Translations under genes and position numbers: made by a program | Notes under the pieces: model-generated | The model's input: only the letters and a program-made list of their open reading frames with translations | What the model was told of the DNA's origin: nothing | The model's database searches: none | In this document: one piece after another, positions 22,792 to 30,958 of the stretch | How positions within the stretch are numbered: the stretch's first letter is position 1 | Layout of the letters: every line of letters begins with the position of its first letter | From: an uncultured Collinsella sp. | GTDB taxonomy: Bacteria > Actinomycetota > Coriobacteriia > Coriobacteriales > Coriobacteriaceae | DNA length: 52,838 bases | Reading direction: 5' to 3' | Assembly (NCBI GenBank): GCA_934630735.1 | Contig: CAKTWK010000014.1 | Span: 1-52,838, forward strand

Positions 22792-23496
22792 ATGCCCTAT
22801 TACTATGGATACGGCTTTGGTATCGACCCGCTGTACCTGCTGGTTGTTCTTGTTTGTACGGTGCTCGGTCTTGCCGCGCAGAGCTATATCAACTCGACGT
22901 ACAAGACGTGGTCTAAGGTGCGCTCGGACGGCGATACGGGCGCCACGGTCGCTCGCCGCATGCTCGATGCCAACGGTTGTAGTGCCGTGGGCATCAAGGG
23001 CGTTGCTGGCGAGCTCACCGATCATTACAACCCGCAGGACAACAACCTGTATCTGTCGGATTCCAACCGTTCGGGCGGCTCGGTCGCAAGCGTTGCTGTC
23101 GCTTGTCACGAGGCAGGCCATGCCGCGCAGCGTCAAAGCGGCTATGCCATGATGAAGGTACGTACCGCCCTCGTGCCGGTCGTCAACTTTACCCAGAACA
23201 CCTGGACCATCGTGCTGCTCATGGGCCTGTTTATGAACATCGCGGGACTCACGACCCTCGCGCTGATCTTCTTCTCGTTTAGCGTGCTGTTCCAGCTCGT
23301 TACGCTGCCGGTCGAGATTGACGCCAGCCGCCGCGCCGTGGCGTATATCGAGCAGTCGGACATGAGCTCCAAACAGGTCAACGGTGCCAAGAAGGTCCTG
23401 ACGGCCGCCGCGCTTACCTATGTGGCTGCGGCGCTCACCTCGATTATTCAGCTGCTCTATCTTATGGCTCGCTACAACAGAAACTCCAACCGATAA
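22792..23496 (+). CDS. YugP-type membrane zinc metalloprotease
   Basis: A 234-residue membrane protein of the Zn_peptidase_2/YugP family. The metal-binding motif is 'HEAGH' (H106, E107, H110), in the context 'VACHEAGHAAQ'. An N-terminal helix (about 12-30) and three later hydrophobic segments (about 125-165 and 195-225) anchor it. 'LPVEIDASRRAV' supplies a likely third ligand region. Function in cells is poorly known; a membrane protein quality-control role is often assumed. ATG 22792 follows GGAGG at 7 nt. Confidence 0.88.
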   Translation: MPYYYGYGFGIDPLYLLVVLVCTVLGLAAQSYINSTYKTWSKVRSDGDTGATVARRMLDANGCSAVGIKGVAGELTDHYNPQDNNLYLSDSNRSGGSVASVAVACHEAGHAAQRQSGYAMMKVRTALVPVVNFTQNTWTIVLLMGLFMNIAGLTTLALIFFSFSVLFQLVTLPVEIDASRRAVAYIEQSDMSSKQVNGAKKVLTAAALTYVAAALTSIIQLLYLMARYNRNSNR

Positions 23497-23512
23497 CAAA
23501 TTGGGTCGCTGG

Positions 23513-23542
23513 GCGCCGCGGGGATTTGTGTCCCCGCGGCGC
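23513..23542. terminator. Hairpin between the protease gene and xseA
   Basis: GGCGCCGCGGGGA (23512-23524) pairs with TCCCCGCGGCGC (23531-23542) around a 6-base loop, a very strong stem but without a downstream T-run. Likely a terminator of the preceding gene. Confidence 0.55.
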
Positions 23543-23611
23543 TGTACTATGTGTTGGACTTGAATTTGCGCAGGGCCGGAGCCCTTGTGCACGATGACGA
23601 AAGGAGGCTAC

Positions 23612-25063
23612 GTGGCAGGCTGGAATCTAACCGGCAATGCCGTTTCCGCCGAGTTCGACGGTTCGGACGAGCAGGAGTGCAAAGAGCTCAGCGTGAGCCA
23701 GGCGGTAGAGATTGCCGCCGGTGCGCTCGATGCCATTCCGCAGCTGAGCGTTCTGGGCGAGGTCACGGGTTTTCGTGGCCCAAACGCCCGAAGCGGCCAC
23801 TGCTACTTTCAGATCAAGGACGACTCGGCGGCCGTCGACTGCATCATCTGGAAGGGCGCCTACCTTAAGCGCACCTTCGACTTGCGCGACGGCATGCAGG
23901 TAAGCTTTAAGGGCAGCTTCAATCTCTACAAGCCTACGGGTCGTATGAGCTTCGTCGCCCGCTCGTTCTCGTTAGCGGGGGAGGGTCTGCTGCGTCAACA
24001 AGTGGCGCAACTGGCCGAAAAGCTACGCCGCGAGGGCCTGATGGACGAAGCGCGCAAGCGCCGCATCCCGGTGTTCTGCTCCCGCGTGGCAGTCGTCACC
24101 TCGCTTTCGGGTGCCGTAATCGACGACGTCAAGCGCACATTGCGTCGTCGCAACCCGCTCGTCGAGCTCGTCTGCGTGGGCGCCAAGGTTCAAGGCGAGG
24201 GTGCGCCGGCCGAGCTTATTGAGGGCCTGCGCCGTGCCGCCGCCATCACGCCGGCGCCCGACTGCATCTTGCTGGTGCGCGGCGGCGGCTCCTTCGAGGA
24301 CCTCATGACCTTCAACGACGAGGAGCTCGCCCGTGCAGTGGCTGCCTGTCCCGTACCCGTGGTGACCGGCATTGGCCATGAGCCCGATACCTCGATTTGC
24401 GACATGGTGAGCGACCGCCGCGCTTCCACGCCCACGGCGGCGGCCGAATCGGTGGCGCCGGCCATGACGGAGTTGGCCGATGTGCTCGAGGTGCGCCATC
24501 AGCGTCTGGGTGCCGCGATGGCATCGATGATTGGGTCGGCCCAGGTCGACCTGGAGATGCTCGATCAGCGCGGTCGCCGTGCCTGGGATACCTATACGGC
24601 TCGCCTGGGCGATGCGCTCGATGCGGCTGCGTGCCGCCCGTGCCTCAACGACCCCACATTTATGGTCGAGCGTCGCGAATCGGAGCTTGCGCTGACCGCC
24701 GATCGCCTGTCGGGTGCCATAGTACGCTCGGTCGGAGCTTTCCGATCCAGCTTTGAACGCCTGCCCGAGCGTCTGGTTGCAAGCACCTCGGGGCTCGATG
24801 GCAAACGCCATGCGCTCACGCTTGCGAGTTCCCGGCTGGAGCATCAGGGACGTACGATGCTCAGCAAACCCGCGTCCGACCTGGGCCGAGCCGCCGCGTC
24901 GCTCGATGCCCTGTCGCCGCTCAAAGTGCTTGCTCGCGGCTATTCCATCGCGTACAGCGATGATGGTGTGGCTACGAGTGCCAAGACCTTTAAGCCTGGC
25001 GACGCCATTCGCGTGCGCATGGCAGACGGCAACGTGGCAGCAACGGTCGATACGGTCGAGTAG
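23612..25063 (+). CDS. xseA: Exodeoxyribonuclease VII large subunit
   Basis: A 483-residue XseA. An N-terminal OB-fold ('LGEVTGFRGPNARSGHCYFQIKD', key GHCYFQIKD) is followed by the catalytic domain with 'VVTSLSGAVIDDV', 'LLVRGGGSFEDLMTFNDE' and 'GIGHEPDTSICDMVSDRRASTPTAAAE' (motif in part), then a coiled-coil region and a C-terminal 'LARGYSIAY' segment. With XseB it forms the complex that degrades single-stranded DNA. The GTG at 23612 has AAAGGAGG 5 nt upstream; an open frame to TTG 23585 is less likely. It pairs with xseB 42 nt downstream. Confidence 0.95.
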   Translation: MAGWNLTGNAVSAEFDGSDEQECKELSVSQAVEIAAGALDAIPQLSVLGEVTGFRGPNARSGHCYFQIKDDSAAVDCIIWKGAYLKRTFDLRDGMQVSFKGSFNLYKPTGRMSFVARSFSLAGEGLLRQQVAQLAEKLRREGLMDEARKRRIPVFCSRVAVVTSLSGAVIDDVKRTLRRRNPLVELVCVGAKVQGEGAPAELIEGLRRAAAITPAPDCILLVRGGGSFEDLMTFNDEELARAVAACPVPVVTGIGHEPDTSICDMVSDRRASTPTAAAESVAPAMTELADVLEVRHQRLGAAMASMIGSAQVDLEMLDQRGRRAWDTYTARLGDALDAAACRPCLNDPTFMVERRESELALTADRLSGAIVRSVGAFRSSFERLPERLVASTSGLDGKRHALTLASSRLEHQGRTMLSKPASDLGRAAASLDALSPLKVLARGYSIAYSDDGVATSAKTFKPGDAIRVRMADGNVAATVDTVE

Positions 25064-25105
25064 ACCGCGTTTCGCAGCGATAGACCCTTAGGAAAGGAAA
25101 CAGAT

Positions 25106-25372
25106 ATGGCAGAGAAGACCCCGGTAGAGCAGCTTACGTACAAGCAGGCCTCGCAGGAGCTGGAGCTCATCATCCGCAGCTTGGAGTCGGGCGATATGGA
25201 GCTCGAGGAGTCGCTTGAGAGCTACACCCGCGGCGTCGAGCTCCTCAAGAGCCTGCGCACCCGCTTGTCCGATGCCGAGCAGAAGGTCTCGGTGCTCCTT
25301 AAGGACGTCGACGGCAACGACGTACTCGCCGACGGCGAGGCCGCCAACACCGACGACAACCTTTCGTTCTAA
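25106..25372 (+). CDS. xseB: Exodeoxyribonuclease VII small subunit
   Basis: An 88-residue small helical protein with the XseB signature 'LTYKQASQELELIIRSLESG' and 'LEESLESYTRGVELLKSLRTRL' (quoted in part). The acidic tail is ordinary. It binds XseA in several copies. The site AGGAAAGG precedes the ATG. Operon with xseA. Confidence 0.94.
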   Translation: MAEKTPVEQLTYKQASQELELIIRSLESGDMELEESLESYTRGVELLKSLRTRLSDAEQKVSVLLKDVDGNDVLADGEAANTDDNLSF

Positions 25373-25379
25373 CCATCCC

Positions 25380-25402
25380 GACCAAATATAATTACCTTGG
25401 TC
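25380..25402 (+). promoter_or_regulatory. Promoter/inverted repeat before the HIT gene
   Basis: GACCAA (25380-25385) and TTGGTC (25397-25402) flank ATATAATTA, which contains a consensus TATAAT. The HIT gene could thus have its own promoter within a possible operator palindrome; a small hairpin after xseB is the alternative. Confidence 0.35.
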
Positions 25403-25420
25403 TGTGAGAAAGGAACAACC

Positions 25421-25756
25421 ATGTGTGATTGCATCTTCTGCAAAATTGCCAACCACGAGATCCCCTCGACCGTCGTCTACGAGGACGACCAGGTCATCGC
25501 GTTCGACGACCTTAACCCCCAGGCGCCGGTCCACACGCTCGTGATCCCCAAGAAGCACTACAGCGACATCGCCGACAACGTGCCTGCCGAGACCATGGGC
25601 GCCATGGCTCACGCCATCCAGGAGGTCGCCAAGGCCAAGGGACTGGAGGACGGTTTCCGCGTCATTTCCAACAAGGGTGTCAACGCCGGCCAGACCGTCA
25701 TGCACTTCCATATGCACGTCCTCGGCGGCAAAAACCTGGGCGAGAACCTCATCTGA
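25421..25756 (+). CDS. HIT family nucleotide hydrolase
   Basis: A 111-residue HIT protein. It begins with the zinc-binding-like 'CDCIFCKIANHEIPS' and ends with the histidine triad 'HFHMHVLGG' (H95, H97, H99). The family hydrolyses nucleoside phosphoramidates or dinucleotides such as AMP-lysine/Ap4A. ATG 25421 follows AAAGGA; the upstream open frame has no site. It is a housekeeping gene on its own, between xseB and the LysR gene. Confidence 0.93.
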   Translation: MCDCIFCKIANHEIPSTVVYEDDQVIAFDDLNPQAPVHTLVIPKKHYSDIADNVPAETMGAMAHAIQEVAKAKGLEDGFRVISNKGVNAGQTVMHFHMHVLGGKNLGENLI

Positions 25757-25797
25757 GGGCGCGTAGCCCGTCGACTTGGCTGCCTTTGGAGTAATCT

Positions 25798-26688
25798 ATG
25801 CAGCTTTCTCAACTCGAATACCTTCAAGCGGTAGCGAACTATGGCGGCGTGCGCAAAGCAGCTCGCGCCGTTCATGTGAGTCCGCAGGCTGTTTCGTCGG
25901 CAATCAAAAAGTTGGAATCTGAGTATCAGATTGTTTTGCTCAACCGATCGGCGGGGGAGGCTGTTTTGTCTTCGGCGGGCAGAGAATTTGCGCGTCGTGC
26001 ACGCGTGATCCTGGCACAAGTCGACGATCTCAAAAAGTACGCTCAATCGGGGAGCGACGGCGTTTCGCCCGATGGCCACTTTCGTCTTTACGCCCCCTGC
26101 CTTCATGGGCGGGGGCGCCTTTTTGCCGAAAACTGGTATGACTCGTTTGAACGCTCGCATCCTCAGATTCACCTTGATGTGTGGCATCAGCCAACGGCTA
26201 CATGCTTTGAATCACTTGTGCTTGGTATTTCGGATGCGGCCATCTCATTTGAGGAACCAAGGGACAGTGTCCTTTCTTCGAAATACTTGGGTGAAAAGGA
26301 GCTCAAGGTTCTTTCATGCCCAGCGGGTCATCAATCTGTGGGCGCCATGACCATTCGCGAGTTACTGGGCGGCAGGCTCGCTGTTCCCATTAATTTGTCA
26401 CCCTGTCTCAATGCAATCAATCAATGTCCCGAAGCCCAGCTCGTCAATTTTCGCTTCCGTGATGTTGAATACGGAAGCAGGGCTCAGACTGAGTTTCTTC
26501 AAGCCGGGGGATTGATATTGAGTTTGTCTGGGTCCTCTCTCGCATCGGATGGGTCAGAAGTGAGTGAGTGCTCCATTGAAGGTTCGCGTGATGTAACCTT
26601 GCCTATCTACTTTTGCTATCGGCAAAATTCCTGGACTGATCGACACCAGACGGTTTTTCTGCACCTATTGCGTCATCTTGCTTCGTGA
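25798..26688 (+). CDS. LysR family transcriptional regulator
   Basis: A 296-residue LysR-type regulator. Residues 1-60 form the winged helix-turn-helix ('QLEYLQAVANYGGVRKAARA' and 'VSPQAVSSAIKKLE' in part). Residues about 92-290 are a periplasmic-binding-like effector domain that is less typical, with several Cys residues. It precedes an MFS exporter on the same strand. The inverted repeat at 26705-26727 between them is a likely target, so it probably controls the exporter. Confidence 0.88.
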   Translation: MQLSQLEYLQAVANYGGVRKAARAVHVSPQAVSSAIKKLESEYQIVLLNRSAGEAVLSSAGREFARRARVILAQVDDLKKYAQSGSDGVSPDGHFRLYAPCLHGRGRLFAENWYDSFERSHPQIHLDVWHQPTATCFESLVLGISDAAISFEEPRDSVLSSKYLGEKELKVLSCPAGHQSVGAMTIRELLGGRLAVPINLSPCLNAINQCPEAQLVNFRFRDVEYGSRAQTEFLQAGGLILSLSGSSLASDGSEVSECSIEGSRDVTLPIYFCYRQNSWTDRHQTVFLHLLRHLAS

Positions 26689-26704
26689 GATTAATTGGCT
26701 TCGA

Positions 26705-26727
26705 GGCATCAAGTGATTATTGACGCC
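26705..26727 (+). promoter_or_regulatory. LysR-type operator candidate between regulator and exporter
   Basis: GGCATCAA (26705-26712) and TTGACGCC (26720-26727) form an inverted repeat with one mismatch, spaced like LysR sites, 81 nt before the MFS start. Confidence 0.4.
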
Positions 26728-26807
26728 TTGTAACACATAGCTGACAGCTTTGCCCTCATGCTTTTCCAAGATTCCGATTTAGATTGCTGACTCTTGGAGG
26801 GCGGAGC

Positions 26808-27986
26808 ATGAAAAACCGTACGGTTTTGCTTTATATGACGTTCGTTTTTCTGTCGAACTTCAGCACCATCTTGTATTTTCTAACTGTCTACCTTGAGTTC
26901 GTCGGACTTTCGATGGTATCGATTTCCAGCATGATGATTGCATATCAAGTGAGCAAGTTCATCCTTGAAGTTCCCACTGGCTATATTGCTGATAGGTTTG
27001 GACGAAAGACAAGCGGTCTCGTTGGCGTCGTGGGAATGCTTGGATACTACGCCGCCCTGCTTCTCGTCCGTTCTCCCCTGCTTTTAATCGGTGCGTTCGC
27101 TCTCAAGGGTTTTGCCGTTGCGTGTGTGAGCGGATCCATCGAAGCGATTTACATTGACAGCGTCTCTCAGGACCAGCTCGTAAGACTTAATGTCGTTGAG
27201 CGATTTGTTTTCTATGCCTCTTATGCCATCTCCGCTTGCGTGGGCGGTTTCATTTCGTCCGTCGGTGCATATCTCATTGGTCTTTCGGCAGATATCATCG
27301 CAATGGTGTTGACGTTGGTTGTCGTTGTCTGCATTCCTGAGATGCGAAGAGGGGGCACTGCGACGACACCTGAACATGGGATTAGCCCGAAGATGATCGG
27401 TGCCGCTATTGCGGGTAATGGCATTCTTCGTTCAGCGTTCATCATGGACTGTTCTCAGGCATTTGCTTTTGTCGCCCTGGAAGACTTTTTATCACTGCTG
27501 CTTGCGGGTCGCGGAATGAATGCCGTCGCTTCGGGTGTGACCATTGCGGTCCAGCTCCTTGCCTCGGCCTCCATGGGACTTATTGTGCCCTGTGCGATTG
27601 CTCATGTCGACAAGGGCCGCTTTGCGCGTATTTGCGGCATCGTGCGCCTTTTCCTGACAGCTTTGTTTTTGATTCCCCTTACTCCGGCTAATTTGCTGCC
27701 CGTGTTCTATGTGCTGCAGACGGTTGCGTACTCGTTATTTGCTCCAATTAAATACTCAATTTTTCAAAAAGCAGCCGATTCTTCGATGCGCTGTTCACTG
27801 ATTTCGGTTCAAAGCCAGATGGTGGCGGTGGGCGCCATCCTTTTCTATCTGTTCAATGCTGCGTTGAGCAGCATCGCGGGCATTCGAGTCATATTGCTTG
27901 TCGCACTCGGAATCTCTTCTTTGGTGTATATCCCCGCGCTCTTTCGTCTTACAAGCCAAAGGACATGGGTATTTAGACACCGATAA
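26808..27986 (+). CDS. MFS transporter
   Basis: A 392-residue major facilitator with about 12 hydrophobic helices. The cytoplasmic loop 2-3 motif A is clear: 'GYIADRFGRKTSG' (about residue 56-68). The substrate is not evident; the fold and the adjacent LysR regulator suggest a drug or metabolite exporter. ATG 26808 has GGAG/GGCGGAG upstream. Its base composition is slightly lower in GC than the neighbouring housekeeping genes. A hairpin follows the stop. Confidence 0.88.
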   Translation: MKNRTVLLYMTFVFLSNFSTILYFLTVYLEFVGLSMVSISSMMIAYQVSKFILEVPTGYIADRFGRKTSGLVGVVGMLGYYAALLLVRSPLLLIGAFALKGFAVACVSGSIEAIYIDSVSQDQLVRLNVVERFVFYASYAISACVGGFISSVGAYLIGLSADIIAMVLTLVVVVCIPEMRRGGTATTPEHGISPKMIGAAIAGNGILRSAFIMDCSQAFAFVALEDFLSLLLAGRGMNAVASGVTIAVQLLASASMGLIVPCAIAHVDKGRFARICGIVRLFLTALFLIPLTPANLLPVFYVLQTVAYSLFAPIKYSIFQKAADSSMRCSLISVQSQMVAVGAILFYLFNAALSSIAGIRVILLVALGISSLVYIPALFRLTSQRTWVFRHR

Positions 27987-28001
27987 CTTATATATCAACG
28001 C

Positions 28002-28036
28002 AATAAACCCGAGCGCGAGGGCGTTTGGGTTTATTA
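28002..28036 (+). terminator. Terminator after the MFS gene
   Basis: AATAAACCC (28002-28010) pairs with GGGTTTATT (28027-28035), with an inner CGC/GCG stem. TTATTATTG follows. Confidence 0.65.
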
Positions 28037-28088
28037 TTGAAACGTATGTAACCTGGCGGCGCCACACCGCCTGTTAGTAGGGAGACAC

Positions 28089-29267
28089 ATGAACGTTCTG
28101 GTCGTCAACGCAGGATCTTCGACCCTTAAGTATCAGGTCATCGATACCAAGTCCCACAAGGTGTCCGCAAAGGGCTCCTGCGAGCGCGTCTGCTTTACCG
28201 GCGGCACTTTCACCCATGCTGCCAACGGCTCCAAGAAGGTGACCGAGAACATCGAGTTCCCCGACCACAAGGTCGCCATCGAGGTTGTCCTGAAGGACCT
28301 CGAGGCCAACGGCGTCAAGATTGAGGGTATCGGCCACCGTATCGTTCAGGGTGGTTGGTACTTTGGCGATTCCTCCCTCGTCGACGAGGATGTCCTCGCC
28401 AAGATCCGCGAGGTCGCTCCGCTCGCCCCGCTGCACAACAACCCCGAGGCCAACGTTATCGAGTACTGCCTGGAGCAGTATCCCGACCTGCCCAACGTTA
28501 CGGTTTACGACACCGCTTTCCACTTCAACATGCCCGAGGTCGCCAAGACTTACGCCCTGCCCAAGGACGTCTGCGACAAGCTGCACATCCGTAAGTACGG
28601 CGCCCACGGCACCAGCTACCGTTACATCTCCAAGAAGGTCGCCGAGATGACCAACGGCGAGGCCCGCAAGGTCGTCGTGTGCCATATCGGCTCCGGCGCT
28701 TCCCTGTGCGCCATCGAGGACGGCAAGTGCATGGACACCACCATGGGCTTGACGCCGCTCGACGGTGTCATGATGGGCACCCGCTGCGGCTCCATCGACC
28801 CGGCCACCGTGTGCTACCTGCAGCGCGAGGGCGGCTACACCTTCGACGAGGTCGACGAGATGATGAACAAGAAGTCCGGCCTTTTGGCTGTGACCGGCGG
28901 CAAGACCAACGACTGCCGCAACGTCGAGGAGCTCGCCGCCGCTGGTGACCCCGAGGCCCAGCTCGCCTTCGATATGTTCGTCTACAAGATTGCCGCCAAG
29001 GCTGCCGAGATGGCCACCTCCATGTGCGGTATGGACACCCTGGTCTTCACTGCCGGCATCGGCGAGCACGCTCCGGCCGTCCGCGCCGGCGTGGCCGATC
29101 GTCTGGCCTTTATGGGCGTCAAGATGGATCATGCCCGCAACGCTCTGCGTGGCGACGGCGCTTGGTGCCTGTCTGCCAAGGATTCCAAGGTCAAGATCTT
29201 CGTTATCCCCACGGACGAGGAATTCATGATCGCTTCCGACGTCGAGCGCATCGTCAACGGCAAGTAA
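28089..29267 (+). CDS. ackA: Acetate kinase paralogue 1, altered active-site motifs
   Basis: A 392-residue AckA-family kinase. Conserved elements include 'VLVVNAGSSTLKYQ', 'GHRIVQGGW', 'LAPLHNN', 'TRCGSIDP' and 'PTDEEFMIA'. Two motif positions differ from family consensus and from paralogue 2. HGTSH reads HGTSY (Y177), and CHLGNG reads CHIGSG (S202 where the ATP/phosphate-binding Asn sits). Acetate kinase makes ATP from acetyl phosphate. These changes could alter substrate, rate or direction. The ATG follows GGGAG. The strong codon bias suggests high expression. It lies 164 nt before ackA2. Confidence 0.88.
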   Translation: MNVLVVNAGSSTLKYQVIDTKSHKVSAKGSCERVCFTGGTFTHAANGSKKVTENIEFPDHKVAIEVVLKDLEANGVKIEGIGHRIVQGGWYFGDSSLVDEDVLAKIREVAPLAPLHNNPEANVIEYCLEQYPDLPNVTVYDTAFHFNMPEVAKTYALPKDVCDKLHIRKYGAHGTSYRYISKKVAEMTNGEARKVVVCHIGSGASLCAIEDGKCMDTTMGLTPLDGVMMGTRCGSIDPATVCYLQREGGYTFDEVDEMMNKKSGLLAVTGGKTNDCRNVEELAAAGDPEAQLAFDMFVYKIAAKAAEMATSMCGMDTLVFTAGIGEHAPAVRAGVADRLAFMGVKMDHARNALRGDGAWCLSAKDSKVKIFVIPTDEEFMIASDVERIVNGK

Positions 29268-29431
29268 TTGATGCAAGGGGAGGGGACTGGATGGCCTTGT
29301 GCCGTTCAGCCCCCTTTTACGCTCTTTGGGCGAAGAGTTTAATAGTTATTTATTGGATTCTGATAACTTCTTATTAAGGGTACGGCCGCCTTATAGGTTT
29401 GCCGACCGTACTGTAATCACGAAGGAGTCTC

Positions 29432-30610
29432 ATGAACGTACTTGTTGTCAACGCCGGCAGCTCGAGCCTTAAATATCAGCTTTTGGATACCGATACCCGC
29501 GAGGTTTTCGCCAAGGGCAACTGCGAGCGTATCGGCTCGGAGATGGGCATCTTTGGCCACTCCGAGAACGGTGGTGCCAAGCAGACCGAGGAGATTCCTT
29601 TTCCCGATCATCGCTGCGCCATTGCGCGCGTGCTCGAGGAGCTCGAGAAGACTGACTTTACGATCGATGGCATCGGCCACCGTATCGTTCAGGGTGGCTG
29701 GCACTTCGATGATTCCGCGGTCGTCGACGATGAGGTCATGGCTAAGATCCTTGAGGTGGCCCCGCTCGCCCCGCTGCACAATTACGGCGAGGCCGCGGCA
29801 ATCGAATATTGCCGCGAGAAGTATCCGGAACTGCCCAACGTGGCCGTCTTCGACACCTCGTTCCACATGACCATGCCCGAGGTCGCCTACACCTACGCCC
29901 TGCCCAAGGACGTGTGCGACAAGTACCACGTGCGCAAGTACGGCGCCCACGGTACGAGCCACCGCTACGAGTGGATGATGGCCAAAGAAATCCTGGGCTC
30001 GCGCTGCCACCGCCTGCTCTCGTGCCATTTGGGCAACGGCGCCTCGCTTGCCGCCATCGAGGACGGCGTCTGCCGTGATACCACGATGGGCCTCACGCCG
30101 CTTGACGGCCTGATGATGGGAACCCGCTGCGGCTCCATCGACCCGGCTACCGTGTGCTACCTGCAGCGCGAGGGTGGCTACAGCTACCAGGAAGTCGACG
30201 ACATGATGAACAAGCAGTCCGGTCTGCTTGCCATCTCGGGCATCTCCAACGATGCCCGCGACATCCGTACGCGCGCCTCCGAGGGCGACGAGCGCTGCCT
30301 GCTCGCCTTCGATATGTTCGCTTACAAGGCCATGCAGCAGGCCGGTTCCATGATCGCTTCCATGGCGGGCGTGGATACCATTGCCTTTACCGCCGGCATC
30401 GGCGAGAATGACTGGTCGATCCGCAAGGCCTTCTGCGACTGCTTTGAGTGGCTGGGCGTGCGCATCGACAACAACAAGAACCGCGAGGCCGTGGGCAACG
30501 GTCCGCAGGTCATCAGCGCCGCCGGTTCTGCCGTCACCGTCATGGTCATTCCCACCGACGAGGAATACATGATCGCCCACGACGTCGAGCGTCTGACCAA
30601 GAACAACTAA
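29432..30610 (+). CDS. ackA: Acetate kinase paralogue 2, canonical
   Basis: A 392-residue acetate kinase with all the expected motifs: 'NAGSSSLKYQ', 'GHRIVQGGW', 'LAPLHNY', 'HGTSHRY' (H173, H177), 'CHLGNGAS' (N202), 'TRCGSIDP', 'FTAGIGEN' and 'PTDEEYMIA'. It converts acetyl phosphate plus ADP to acetate plus ATP, the main energy step of acetogenic fermentation. The ATG follows GAAGGAG. A strong terminator follows; pta is convergent 349 nt away rather than in the same operon. It resembles paralogue 1 along the whole length, so the pair is an old tandem duplication. Confidence 0.93.
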   Translation: MNVLVVNAGSSSLKYQLLDTDTREVFAKGNCERIGSEMGIFGHSENGGAKQTEEIPFPDHRCAIARVLEELEKTDFTIDGIGHRIVQGGWHFDDSAVVDDEVMAKILEVAPLAPLHNYGEAAAIEYCREKYPELPNVAVFDTSFHMTMPEVAYTYALPKDVCDKYHVRKYGAHGTSHRYEWMMAKEILGSRCHRLLSCHLGNGASLAAIEDGVCRDTTMGLTPLDGLMMGTRCGSIDPATVCYLQREGGYSYQEVDDMMNKQSGLLAISGISNDARDIRTRASEGDERCLLAFDMFAYKAMQQAGSMIASMAGVDTIAFTAGIGENDWSIRKAFCDCFEWLGVRIDNNKNREAVGNGPQVISAAGSAVTVMVIPTDEEYMIAHDVERLTKNN

Positions 30611-30628
30611 CGCATTCGTCTGTAATTG

Positions 30629-30670
30629 ACAAAAAGGCCTCCAGAGCAACAGCTCCGGAGGCCTTTTTAC
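30629..30670 (+). terminator. Terminator after ackA2
   Basis: AAAAAGGCCTCC...GAGC-aaca-GCTC...GGAGGCCTTTTT (30631-30668) is a long stem with flanking A and T tracts. It works in both directions. Confidence 0.9.
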
Positions 30671-30816
30671 TAGCAGGCGGAAATTCCAGTCCCAAAGTGA
30701 TCATCGCCGGCAACGCCTGCGCTCCCAACAACGGCATCCAATCATTCAGATCCTCAGCTCCAGCTTGTAGCCAAGCCGCCGTCCACCCCAGATGCCCTGA
30801 TTGCCACGTGGCGGCA

Positions 30817-30943
30817 GGGACCCTACAGGGTAAAGCTCTGAAAACATTCCGCAGGACGCATGAAGCCCCCGCCGCACGTAGTGCGCAGCGGGGGCTTCAT
30901 GCATGTCCGAGGACGTTTTCAGAGGTTTACCCTGTAGGGTCCC
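30817..30943. repeat. Large nested palindrome between convergent ackA2 and pta (core III)
   Basis: In 127 bp there are three nested perfect stems. The outer arms are GGGACCCTACAGGGTAAA (30817-30834) and its complement (30926-30943), then CTCTGAAAAC/GTTTTCAGAG (30836-30845, 30915-30924), and the inner arms GCATGAAGCCCCCGC and its complement (30858-30872, 30888-30902). It ends 16 bp before the pta stop. The rest of the 348-bp gap (30671-30816) has no gene I can support. It may end both transcripts. Confidence 0.82.
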
Positions 30944-30958
30944 GAGGGGATACGTCCG

